Assembly: GCF_002366715.1 (NCBI RefSeq)
Contig: NZ_DFBS01000026.1
Span: forward strand, 1 to 64,000
Direction of reading: 5' to 3'
Length of the DNA: 64,000 bases
From: Halomonas sp. UBA3074
GTDB taxonomy: Bacteria > Pseudomonadota > Gammaproteobacteria > Pseudomonadales > Halomonadaceae
The position numbers and the translations under genes are program-made. Below, piece by piece: positions 42,553 through 50,340 of this stretch. The notes below the pieces were generated by a model, which saw only the letters and a list, made by a program, of their open reading frames with translations, ran no database searches and was not told the DNA's origin. The stretch's first letter is position 1, and each line of letters opens with the position of its first letter.

Positions 42553-43214
42553 GCAACCCAGTAGATACTGTTTTTAAAAAACCGATTACCGTTGCGCTAA
42601 CCGGTGCCTCCGGTGCCCAGTATGGGCTCCGTTTGATTGATGTATTGGTCGCCGCTGGTCATGAAGTGTGGGTGATGATTTCCAAGGCCGCACACATGGT
42701 GATTGCCACTGAAACGGATATCGAACTGCCGGCACAGCCTACGCGTCTAGCCCAGGCATTGAGTGAGCGGAGTGGTGCCCTGCCGGGTCAGATTCGCTGC
42801 TTTGGGCGCGAAGACTGGATGGCGCCGGTAGCGTCTGGCTCTGGCGCGCCGTCAGCAATGGTGGTGTGCCCCTGTTCCACCGGAACCCTGTCGGCCGTGG
42901 CGACAGGTGCCAGTAATAATCTCATTGAAAGAGCGGCGGATGTGGCGATAAAAGAGCGGCGTACATTAGTCCTGGTTCCCCGTGAAAGCCCTTTTTCGCC
43001 TATTCATCTAGAGCATATGCTGACATTAAGCCGTTTAGGCGTGGTTATTCTGCCTGCTGCCCCTGGGTTTTATCATCGTCCACAACGTATTGATGACTTA
43101 ATCGACTTCATCGTAGCGCGCATTCTTAATCAGCTGGCAATCGAGCATACGTTAGTGCCTCGTTGGGGCGAGGTAGAGCGCCCTGGTAATTCTCTATCAG
43201 AGAAGGATCGCTAA
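42549..43214 (+). CDS. ubiX: Flavin prenyltransferase UbiX
   Basis: A 221-residue enzyme that makes the prenylated FMN cofactor used by the UbiD decarboxylase in ubiquinone synthesis. The FMN-binding start ITVALTGASGAQYGLRLIDV, VCPCSTGTLSAVATGASNNL (with the conserved ATG-x-S-x-NL) and the RRTLVLVPRESPFSPIHLEH signature are all present. The GTG start lies in the end of mpl, and the mpl-ubiX pairing is common in gammaproteobacteria. Residues 1-10 are a variable extension. Confidence 0.96.
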   Translation: MSNPVDTVFKKPITVALTGASGAQYGLRLIDVLVAAGHEVWVMISKAAHMVIATETDIELPAQPTRLAQALSERSGALPGQIRCFGREDWMAPVASGSGAPSAMVVCPCSTGTLSAVATGASNNLIERAADVAIKERRTLVLVPRESPFSPIHLEHMLTLSRLGVVILPAAPGFYHRPQRIDDLIDFIVARILNQLAIEHTLVPRWGEVERPGNSLSEKDR

Positions 43215-43217
43215 TTT

Positions 43218-43838
43218 ATGACTTGGGCGACGCTCACGGTTTTTGTTCCCACGTTTTTGTTTGTATCGTTGACGCCAGGCATGTGCATGACCCTCGCCAT
43301 GGTGCTGGGTATGACTCAGGGCATTAAACGTACCCTATGGATGATGATGGGCGAGTTAGTCGGCGTCGGCTTGGTGGCGGCCGCGGCAGGTGCCGGCGTG
43401 GCGGCGTTGATGCTGAGGCAACCCGAACTGTTTGTGTTGTTCAAGTGGGTCGGCGGCGCCTATTTGGTTTATTTAGGCGTGATGATGTGGCGATCGCGCG
43501 GGCGGATGGCGATCCCTAACGAGCTAGATGCAGGCCCACCGGCTAGCCGGCTGCAACTTGCCATGCAGGGCTTTGTGACCGCCGTCGCCAACCCAAAAGG
43601 GTGGGCATTCTTCATGGTGCTACTGCCCCCTTTTTTGGACGGCAATCGTCCCTTACCAGGCCAGCTGAGTCTACTCATCGCGGTTATTTTAACCATCGAG
43701 TTTGCCAGCATGCTGGTTTACGCTACCGGTGGTAAGACGCTCCGCAATGCGTTGGGTAAAAGCGGCAATGTACGATTGCTTAACCGCATCGCAGGCACGT
43801 TGATGATTGGGGTTGGGCTTTGGCTTGCGCTAGGTTAG
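43218..43838 (+). CDS. LysE/RhtB-family amino acid exporter
   Basis: A 206-residue inner-membrane protein of the LysE superfamily. The N-terminus FVPTFLFVSLTPGMCMTLAM carries the TPG motif, followed by GIKRTLWMMMGELVGVGLVA, FKWVGGAYLVYLGVMMWRSR, GFVTAVANPKGWAFFMVLLP and a final glycine-rich span. Six hydrophobic segments are expected. The family exports amino acids such as homoserine, threonine or lysine; the substrate is not evident. It starts three bases after ubiX, so it is part of the mpl-ubiX unit. Confidence 0.88.
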   Translation: MTWATLTVFVPTFLFVSLTPGMCMTLAMVLGMTQGIKRTLWMMMGELVGVGLVAAAAGAGVAALMLRQPELFVLFKWVGGAYLVYLGVMMWRSRGRMAIPNELDAGPPASRLQLAMQGFVTAVANPKGWAFFMVLLPPFLDGNRPLPGQLSLLIAVILTIEFASMLVYATGGKTLRNALGKSGNVRLLNRIAGTLMIGVGLWLALG

Positions 43839-43877
43839 TGATTTGATAGCGCGCGAGTGCGTTTTTTTATAGCCCCT

Positions 43878-45275
43878 TTAAACCGGCGGAAAAAAGCCGA
43901 CACGGGCACTGATCATCACCAGTGAGGCGACGCTGAGTAAACCCCAGGGGCAGGGCCGCAGGCTTGGCCTAGGCTGCTGCTGCCAGTGCAATAGGGTAAG
44001 CGCACACACCACCAGCCCCAGAAGTGCGCCTCCCACCAAATCACTCACCCAATGCACCCCCACCACGAGTCTCGATAACGCCATCGGCAGTGCCAACGCA
44101 AGCGCACACCAGTAGGCCCAAAAGCGCTTTTGGCGGGGGAGTTCGGCTGCAATAAAGGCAGCAGACAGTCCAAATAACACCACTGCTGTGGAGGTGTGCG
44201 CGCTCGGGTAGGAGAACGAGCCTAGCAGGTAGTCAGGGGTGTCTGGACGCGTGCGTCCAAATATTCCTTTGCCCAAAATATTAAGCAGTGCCACGCCTGC
44301 AAATGCGCCTGCCCAGTGCAGCAGCGCGTCCCACCGTTTGCCTATTAATAACCAAACCACCCAAGGCAACGTCAGTGCAATGATGCCAAAGGTATCGCCG
44401 ATTTCTGCCAACAGGGTGCCAACAAAGTAAGTAACTTCACTGTGCAGGCCTGAAAACAGCCGATGAATGAACACATCCATCGGCAGAGGATCATTGTGCG
44501 CAGTGACCATCAGCGTCCAGCCAGACAAACTGCCCAGCGCGATTACCAACAGCAGTAGTGAGGCCAGCGGCACATCACCGGATTGACTCATCGCCAGCCA
44601 AGGGCGCCTTAACAGGGGAAGTCGACGAACGGTACCTGCAATGGCCCGATAGAGCCGCCCATGCCGCGTAGCTTGATGGCGCCCCCAGGAAAAAATAAAC
44701 GCGAGGGCGACAATGATAGCGGCCAGTATCAGTAAAGCCGCCTCAAGGCCTGGGGGTAGATTTAAATGATGTTGCCAAGTGCGGCCCAGCAAATAGCCGG
44801 GCAAAATATACGCGGGGGCCCATAGCGCTGCCGAGGTTATATTAGCCCAGATAAAGGTGCGCGGCGGCATATGCACCATGCCGGCAACCAGGGGAATGAT
44901 AGGTCTGACAGGCCCTACAAAGCGGCCAATAAAAACAGACCAAATACCGTAACGCTCAAAAAAGCGTGCGCCACGGCCCAGCCATTCAGGATGTTGAGAG
45001 AGCGGCCAGCGCTGGGTAACGGTTTCCCGATGCCGGTAGCCGAGCGAGAAACTAACCCCGTCACCTATTAACGCCCCGATAAATGCCGCCCCAATCAGCC
45101 AGGCCAATGCAATATCCTGATGTCCCGCCATTGATGCAGCGGAGGTGATTAGTACCACGCCAGGCACTAGTAATCCCACCACCGCAAGCGATTCTACTAA
45201 TGAAATGACCAGCACTAATGAGATTAGCACCGGTGGCGATGGTGTTAATGAGTGGAGTATATCGACTAGCGACAA
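43878..45275 (-). CDS. DedA-family membrane protein fused to a PAP2 phosphatase
   Basis: A 465-residue polytopic inner-membrane protein. The N-terminal half (about 1-200) is a DedA/VTT domain (ESLAVVGLLVPGVVLITSA, GDGVSFSLGYRHRE, FERYGIWSVFIGRFVGPVRP, with FIWANITSAALWAPAYILPG). The C-terminal half is a PAP2 phosphatase with all three motifs: KGIFGRTRPD, SYPSAHTSTA and SRLVVGVHWVSD. DedA proteins handle undecaprenyl-phosphate or phospholipid flipping, and PAP2 enzymes dephosphorylate undecaprenyl-PP or phosphatidate. A fused protein could therefore couple dephosphorylation and recycling of a lipid carrier, though this is inferred. It is convergent with the LysE gene. Confidence 0.91.
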   Translation of the reverse strand: MSLVDILHSLTPSPPVLISLVLVISLVESLAVVGLLVPGVVLITSAASMAGHQDIALAWLIGAAFIGALIGDGVSFSLGYRHRETVTQRWPLSQHPEWLGRGARFFERYGIWSVFIGRFVGPVRPIIPLVAGMVHMPPRTFIWANITSAALWAPAYILPGYLLGRTWQHHLNLPPGLEAALLILAAIIVALAFIFSWGRHQATRHGRLYRAIAGTVRRLPLLRRPWLAMSQSGDVPLASLLLLVIALGSLSGWTLMVTAHNDPLPMDVFIHRLFSGLHSEVTYFVGTLLAEIGDTFGIIALTLPWVVWLLIGKRWDALLHWAGAFAGVALLNILGKGIFGRTRPDTPDYLLGSFSYPSAHTSTAVVLFGLSAAFIAAELPRQKRFWAYWCALALALPMALSRLVVGVHWVSDLVGGALLGLVVCALTLLHWQQQPRPSLRPCPWGLLSVASLVMISARVGFFPPV

Positions 45276-45314
45276 GGACTTCTCCGGTGAACGAGCATCA
45301 GGGGCAGGGGGGAG

Positions 45315-46247
45315 TTAAACGTTGGCCAGTGATGAACCGCGCGCTTCTAAGCGCTTTATATAGCGCTCAAAACTTTCTGCTCGACTGGGTAGGCAGGCCG
45401 CAATGCGCGCTTCCAGCTGGCCCGTTTCCACCAGGACGCGCTCAGAAAGTGCGCGCTGTAAGCGCTCGCGGACTAGCAGTGCGCCGCTTTCACTGGTGTC
45501 AGGCAGCACAAGCCAGAAAGTGGCGTTGTCCGCGCGGCCAAGTACGTCATGATCACGGCAGCGACTATTGACTTCGCTGCATAGTGTCCCGAGCAATGCT
45601 TTCAGCGCGCGATGGCCAAATTGTTCCTCGGCCATGTCCAATTGCGGCAAGTGTAATACCAGTACCGCCAGCTGTTGATTGAGCATTGCCGCGCGCTGGA
45701 ACTCGCTGTTTAAGCGCTCCTTTAACGTATCGATGTGAAAGGCGTTGCAGTCGCTGTCGTTGGGATCAGTAGCCCGCAGGAGGGCCCGGCGTCGGGCGTG
45801 TTCCCAGCGCGGTAGGGCCAGTAACAGCGTTAAGGCAGCATAGCCAACGATAATCGCGTTTGGCGCAGCCGCAACGGAGGGTAGTAGCCACCATAAGGGG
45901 CCAACAGTGACGTTGGTGAGTACGGCAGCCCATAGTGGCAAAAGTAAAAAAGCGGCTGTGATCGGTAGGCCAAGCCAAATGGATGACACATCAGGATGGT
46001 GGTAGTACGCGCTCAGTACTACTAAATACGTGCAGCATAGCAATACAATACGCGGCAGGTAACTCTCTAGCCCTTGCCCAATATGCATAAGCAGAGCGGA
46101 CAGCAGCAGCAGCGTCATAAACGTCGGAACGAGCAGGTCACGGTAATCGCCCATGGCATAGAGCCACAGTGCATAACCTATCATTAGCGCGATGCTTGAT
46201 GCGTAGGCCAGGGTCATTAAACGTTTAGGAATATGGTATTCGGTCAT
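45315..46247 (-). CDS. Membrane protein with degenerate GGDEF-like domain (A)
   Basis: A 310-residue protein with five to six N-terminal membrane spans (SIALMIGYALWLYAMGD to AALTLLLALPRW), then a cytoplasmic domain of about 150 residues. This aligns by pattern with diguanylate cyclases: FHIDTLKERLNSEFQRAAML, LAVLVLHLPQLDMAEEQFGH and LCSEVNSRCRDHDVLGRADN. The place of GGDEF reads GRADNATFWLVLP, so the active-site Gly-Gly and Asp/Glu are lost and catalysis is not expected. It might bind a nucleotide or act as a scaffold. The gene overlaps its upstream partner by four bases and lies about 40 bases from the DedA/PAP2 gene, which may be in the same operon. Confidence 0.75.
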   Translation of the reverse strand: MTEYHIPKRLMTLAYASSIALMIGYALWLYAMGDYRDLLVPTFMTLLLLSALLMHIGQGLESYLPRIVLLCCTYLVVLSAYYHHPDVSSIWLGLPITAAFLLLPLWAAVLTNVTVGPLWWLLPSVAAAPNAIIVGYAALTLLLALPRWEHARRRALLRATDPNDSDCNAFHIDTLKERLNSEFQRAAMLNQQLAVLVLHLPQLDMAEEQFGHRALKALLGTLCSEVNSRCRDHDVLGRADNATFWLVLPDTSESGALLVRERLQRALSERVLVETGQLEARIAACLPSRAESFERYIKRLEARGSSLANV

Positions 46248-47098
46248 ATCGTCTCCCGTACTCGCTCTGCCGGTAATTTACTTATTTCAAACACAGAGAG
46301 CGTCGCCGGTTCGATATCAATGAGATCAAGGTACTCGCTGGAAATGTTGTCGGGTAACTCCGTCAGTAATAGTTCGCGACGTTGCGCAGCCTCACTGGGT
46401 GAGCGGGAGAGAATCAGTGTGGCTAACGTGGTACTGCTTAATCGGTAAACATTTTCGAAATCATGGGTTAACTCACAAAGCTTTTGTGCGGTTGGCCACA
46501 GCTGATGGCGCTTCACATGCAGGATAAACAGCTCTGCGTGGACGCCTTCACGCTCACAGCGCGTTTGTTCACGGGTGAGATCGCGCAGTAACTGCTCCCC
46601 AGCCCATAGATTAAGGCCTGGGATCAAGCGTAAGCGCTGACGAATGGAGCCATTCATGTCGATAAGCTGCTGTGCTCTGGATAAGGCGAGCAATCCAAGC
46701 GTCAATAAAGTGCACAGCAGGAGAATGAATTCTGGTTTGTTCAGTTGAGGCGCGACCATCACCGCACTGAGCAGTGCAGCGCTGAGATTGAAGGCGGCCA
46801 CCCAGTGATTTTGAGGCAGCATCAGCATGGCTGCCCAGGCCCAAATCAGAATGCCGTGCCGCTCAGGCGCTGCTGCAATCAAGCCAACCAGTAGCGCACC
46901 GGGTACGAGCTGCCACGGTAACCCCCGCGAGCGGCGGTGGCTGAAATCGAGCATGAGAGCCGTAATGAATAGCCAGCCGACAGAAAGCCACAGCACCAGG
47001 GCTGCCGCTGGCGGCGTAGAAGGCGTCCAAAGTGCTAACGCAACGGCCGCCGCTAAGAGGTTGGCGCGTAGCAGACGTATTTTGTACTTGCTTTGCAT
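46244..47098 (-). CDS. Membrane protein with degenerate GGDEF-like domain (B)
   Basis: A 284-residue companion of the downstream gene. The N-terminal half has five to six hydrophobic spans (LLAAAVALALWTPSTPP, ALVLWLSVGWLFITALML, FILLLCTLLTLGLLALS). The C-terminal 130 residues follow the same cyclase-like pattern (NLWAGEQLLRDLTREQTRC, AELFILHVKRHQLWPTAQKL, FENVYRLSSTTLATLILSRS) with no GGDEF signature. I do not know a characterised homologue. The ATGA overlap with gene A implies coupled production in fixed ratio and possibly a heteromeric membrane complex. It diverges from proA across 267 bases with no evident motif. Confidence 0.72.
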   Translation of the reverse strand: MQSKYKIRLLRANLLAAAVALALWTPSTPPAAALVLWLSVGWLFITALMLDFSHRRSRGLPWQLVPGALLVGLIAAAPERHGILIWAWAAMLMLPQNHWVAAFNLSAALLSAVMVAPQLNKPEFILLLCTLLTLGLLALSRAQQLIDMNGSIRQRLRLIPGLNLWAGEQLLRDLTREQTRCEREGVHAELFILHVKRHQLWPTAQKLCELTHDFENVYRLSSTTLATLILSRSPSEAAQRRELLLTELPDNISSEYLDLIDIEPATLSVFEISKLPAERVRETI

Positions 47099-47365
47099 GG
47101 TGTCTTACTATTCGTCCTGAATAACCTGAAGTATCTGAGCAAGTGACTGCGCGTGTGATGAAAAAAATGCACCACACACATTAGCGCCTTAATCACCCTC
47201 AGTATAACGTCGAAATAGCGTAACATGAGTACAAACATGAAAACGGCTACAGATCATGCCATCCAGCGGCATTAGACGTATCATTTCCTAACCGCAGAAC
47301 AATGAATTCTGGCACTTAGCTGGGCTTCATTCAATTTAGAAATCGCGACGCCGCACGGAGACACT

Positions 47366-48673
47366 ATGAGCGTTTCAACACCGTTCCAAGAAGAGGCCCA
47401 TCAGCACTTATCTTCCGGCGATGTGCCCGCCTATATGCAGGCGTTAGGGCAAGCGGCACGCCGCTCAGCCAGCCAGTTACGTCGAGCGGATACGGGATTG
47501 AAAAACAGTGCCCTGATGGCAATGGCTCAACGTGTAGAAGCCGCACGAGGTCGCATTCTAGACGCCAACGGCGAGGATTTACAGCGAGGCCGTGAAAGCG
47601 GTCTGGAGAGCGCTCTGTTAGATCGGTTGGCGTTAAACGATGCGCGTATCGACGCCATGATTGAAGGGCTTCACCAAGTGGCGAGCTTGCCCGATCCCGT
47701 GGGCGAGCTAAGTGATATGCGCTTCCGGCCTAGTGGGATTCAGGTGGGCAAGATGCGCGTGCCGCTAGGTGTGATTGGCATTATTTACGAGTCGCGTCCT
47801 AACGTCACGTTGGAAGCCGCTAGCCTGTGCCTAAAATCAGGCAATGCCTGCATTTTGCGCGGTGGGTCAGAGGCCAGCGCTTCTAATGCCGCAATTAGTG
47901 CTTGTATCCAAGCCGCACTCAACGATGTGGGGCTGCCTTTAGGGTGTGTGCAGGTCGTGGCGACGACCGACCGTGCAGCGGTAGGGGAAATGATCAGCAT
48001 GCCGGAGTATGTGGATGTGATTATTCCGCGTGGCGGGAAATCGCTGATTGCTCGCATTACCCGCGATGCGCGCGTGCCGGTGATTAAACACCTTGACGGG
48101 GTGTGTCATGTTTATATCGACACCACCGCGGATCCTGCCAAAGCCTTGGCGATAGCCGTCAATGCAAAAACCCACCGTTACGGTACCTGCAACACGATGG
48201 AAACGCTGTTGGTCGATGCACCAATCGCTGACTTACTGCTGCCAGAGCTGGCGCGTGCCTACGCGGAACACGAAGTAGAGCTGCGTGGTTGTGAGCGCAC
48301 GCAGGCACTGTTGCCACAGGCGATTGCCGCGCAGGAAGTTGATTGGTATACCGAATATTTAGCCCCGGTGTTGGCCATTAAAATAGTCGATGGTGTTGAT
48401 GACGCCATTAGCCATATTGAGCAGTATGGCTCTCACCACACCGACGCGATTGTGACTCAAGACTACTCCTTGGCACGACGCTTCATGGCAGAAGTGGATT
48501 CGAGCTCTGTCATCGTGAATGCTTCGACGCGCTTTGCCGATGGTTTCGAATACGGACTAGGGGCAGAGATCGGTATTTCAACCGACAAGCTACACGCCCG
48601 GGGGCCTGTCGGATTAGAAGGTCTCACTACCCATAAATACGTCGTGTTTGGTGATGGCCAAGTGCGCCAGTAA
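47366..48673 (+). CDS. proA: Gamma-glutamyl phosphate reductase
   Basis: A 435-residue NADPH-dependent enzyme of proline synthesis reducing gamma-glutamyl phosphate to the semialdehyde. Recognised by VPLGVIGIIYESRPNVTLEA, CILRGGSEASASNAAI, VDVIIPRGGKSLIARI, the catalytic Cys275 in HRYGTCNTMETLL and the end LEGLTTHKYVVFGDGQVRQ. A variable extension of about 20 residues precedes the usual start, but GGAG lies just before this ATG. It leads a long rightward gene series and is followed within 10 bases by nadD. Proline is a compatible solute, so supply matters in a halophile. Confidence 0.96.
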   Translation: MSVSTPFQEEAHQHLSSGDVPAYMQALGQAARRSASQLRRADTGLKNSALMAMAQRVEAARGRILDANGEDLQRGRESGLESALLDRLALNDARIDAMIEGLHQVASLPDPVGELSDMRFRPSGIQVGKMRVPLGVIGIIYESRPNVTLEAASLCLKSGNACILRGGSEASASNAAISACIQAALNDVGLPLGCVQVVATTDRAAVGEMISMPEYVDVIIPRGGKSLIARITRDARVPVIKHLDGVCHVYIDTTADPAKALAIAVNAKTHRYGTCNTMETLLVDAPIADLLLPELARAYAEHEVELRGCERTQALLPQAIAAQEVDWYTEYLAPVLAIKIVDGVDDAISHIEQYGSHHTDAIVTQDYSLARRFMAEVDSSSVIVNASTRFADGFEYGLGAEIGISTDKLHARGPVGLEGLTTHKYVVFGDGQVRQ

Positions 48674-48682
48674 GGGGGTGGG

Positions 48683-49342
48683 ATGCGTCAACAGGCACAG
48701 CGTATAGGGATGTTAGGCGGTACATTCGATCCTATCCACCTGGGGCATTTACGGAGCGCGGTTGAAGTTCACGAAGCGCTATCGTTGGATCAGCTGCACA
48801 TGATTCCTGCCCAGCAGCCGCCCTTACGAGGGCAGCCTCAGGTCTCTCCCGAACAGCGGTTAGCGCTCTTGAAAGCCGGCATCGGTGACACACCAGGGCT
48901 AGTGGCTGATGATCGTGAACTTCGACGTGACGGGCCTTCATATAGCATCGATACGCTTACCGAGCTGCGCACGGAGTACGGTGAACAAACGCGCCTCATC
49001 ATGGTGATTGGTCATGATGCGTTCATGCGCCTAACACACTGGCATCAACCCGAACGTCTATTTGAGTTTGCCCACTTAGTGGTGATTGCGCGTCCTGGCT
49101 ACAGCGACTCACTGCCAGCACCTTTAACGGAACTGGTAGCGCATCGGGAAGTCGATAACGTAACGGCATTGATGCAGCGGCCAAGTGGCAGCTTTCTGTC
49201 GCTTGAATTGCCATCGCGAATGGCCATTTCAGCGACCTATATCCGCGAGCGGTTAGCGCAGGGTAAGAACGTGCGTTATTTGGTGCCGCTGCCCGTGGAA
49301 CAGACTATTACCCACCTTGGACTTTACCAGAAGAGTGAATAG
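48683..49342 (+). CDS. nadD: Nicotinate-nucleotide adenylyltransferase
   Basis: A 219-residue enzyme adenylating nicotinate mononucleotide in NAD synthesis. The nucleotidyltransferase signature is GMLGGTFDPIHLGHLRSAVE, with LHMIPAQQPPLR, SYSIDTLTELRTEYG, MVIGHDAFMRLTHWHQ and the C-terminal ISATYIRERLAQGKNVRYLV (ISxTxIR motif). It lies immediately after proA and ahead of rsfS, a common gammaproteobacterial order. Confidence 0.96.
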   Translation: MRQQAQRIGMLGGTFDPIHLGHLRSAVEVHEALSLDQLHMIPAQQPPLRGQPQVSPEQRLALLKAGIGDTPGLVADDRELRRDGPSYSIDTLTELRTEYGEQTRLIMVIGHDAFMRLTHWHQPERLFEFAHLVVIARPGYSDSLPAPLTELVAHREVDNVTALMQRPSGSFLSLELPSRMAISATYIRERLAQGKNVRYLVPLPVEQTITHLGLYQKSE

Positions 49343-49420
49343 CGCTGGCAGTCATCAAATAAGCCGTTACAATGGCCGGCTTTATTGACCCATTACCCCA
49401 TGAGGTTGTCTTTAGGAGTC

Positions 49421-49807
49421 ATGCACATCGATACATTGAAAAATCTAGCGGTTGACGCGCTGGAAGAACTGAAAGCACGCGACATCACGCAGTTAGACGT
49501 CGCAAAATTAACCGAGGTCACCGACCTCATGTTGATAGCCAGTGGTACGTCGACTCGTCATGTGGCGGCACTGGCCCAGAACGTGGTGGAAAAAGCCAAA
49601 GCTGCAGGTCACGGCCCGATGGGCGTGGAAGGCGGCGATAATGCCGATTGGGTACTGGTCGACCTGGGGGACGTCGTGGTTCACGTCATGATGCCCGAAG
49701 CGCGTACCCTTTACGACTTGGAGCGGCTGTGGGCCGATCTGCCCAGTGACTCGGGTGCGATTGGTGAGTCGCTTGAGCGCTTTCATGAGCGAGCTGGCAT
49801 GTCATGA
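49421..49807 (+). CDS. rsfS: Ribosomal silencing factor RsfS
   Basis: A 128-residue Iojap/DUF143 protein that binds uL14 and blocks 50S-30S joining in starvation or stationary phase. It shows LKNLAVDALEELKARDITQL, LMLIASGTSTRHVAALAQNV, MGVEGGDNADWVLVDLGDVV and VHVMMPEARTLYDLERLW. AGGAG lies only two bases before the chosen ATG; an ATG 21 bases upstream lacks a ribosome site. It overlaps rlmH by four bases. Confidence 0.95.
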   Translation: MHIDTLKNLAVDALEELKARDITQLDVAKLTEVTDLMLIASGTSTRHVAALAQNVVEKAKAAGHGPMGVEGGDNADWVLVDLGDVVVHVMMPEARTLYDLERLWADLPSDSGAIGESLERFHERAGMS

Positions 49808-50271
49808 GGATTCGGCTGTTAGCGGTGGGAAGCAAAATGCCTGCGTGGGTAGAAGAGGGCGTCGAGACTTACCGCAAACGGCTGCCGAGAGACTTTTCGC
49901 TTGAGATCGAGGAAATCGCGCTCGGCCAGCGTGGCAAAAACGCTGATATCGCGAAGGCGCGGGCCCAAGAGGCCCAGCGTATTCGCGATAAGCTGCGTGG
50001 CGACGAGTACGTCGTTGCGTTAGAGGTCATAGGTAAACCATGGACGACCGAACAACTGGCTCAAGAGGCTGATGGTTGGCGTATGTCAGGACGTGACATC
50101 GCTCTGCTTGTAGGTGGGCCAGATGGGTTGGAGCCTTCGCTCTCAGACGCCGCTGATAAAACCTGGTCAATCTCTCCCTTGACGTTGCCTCATCCGCTGG
50201 TGCGAATAATGCTGGCAGAGCAACTTTACCGGGCCTGGACATTATTAGTGGGTCACCCTTATCACCGCTAA
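49804..50271 (+). CDS. rlmH: 23S rRNA (pseudouridine1915-N3)-methyltransferase
   Basis: A 155-residue SPOUT methyltransferase (YbeA) modifying helix 69 of 23S rRNA in the intact 70S ribosome. MRIRLLAVGSKMPAWVEEGV, the knot-forming ALLVGGPDGLEPSLSDAAD and the end TLPHPLVRIMLAEQLYRAW with HPYHR are diagnostic. Coupled to rsfS by ATGA overlap. Confidence 0.97.
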   Translation: MRIRLLAVGSKMPAWVEEGVETYRKRLPRDFSLEIEEIALGQRGKNADIAKARAQEAQRIRDKLRGDEYVVALEVIGKPWTTEQLAQEADGWRMSGRDIALLVGGPDGLEPSLSDAADKTWSISPLTLPHPLVRIMLAEQLYRAWTLLVGHPYHR

Positions 50272-50340
50272 CACTGACTGGTGAGCCATCATCTGTCGTG
50301 TTTTATTGCGCCCTTTGTTTGATTGAGAGTCACCGTTACC

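Noticed and set aside
43844..43870. Possible terminator between the LysE and DedA/PAP2 genes
   Set aside because: There is a long T run after GCG-rich sequence, but the paired arms are only about three bases, so no stable stem can be supported.
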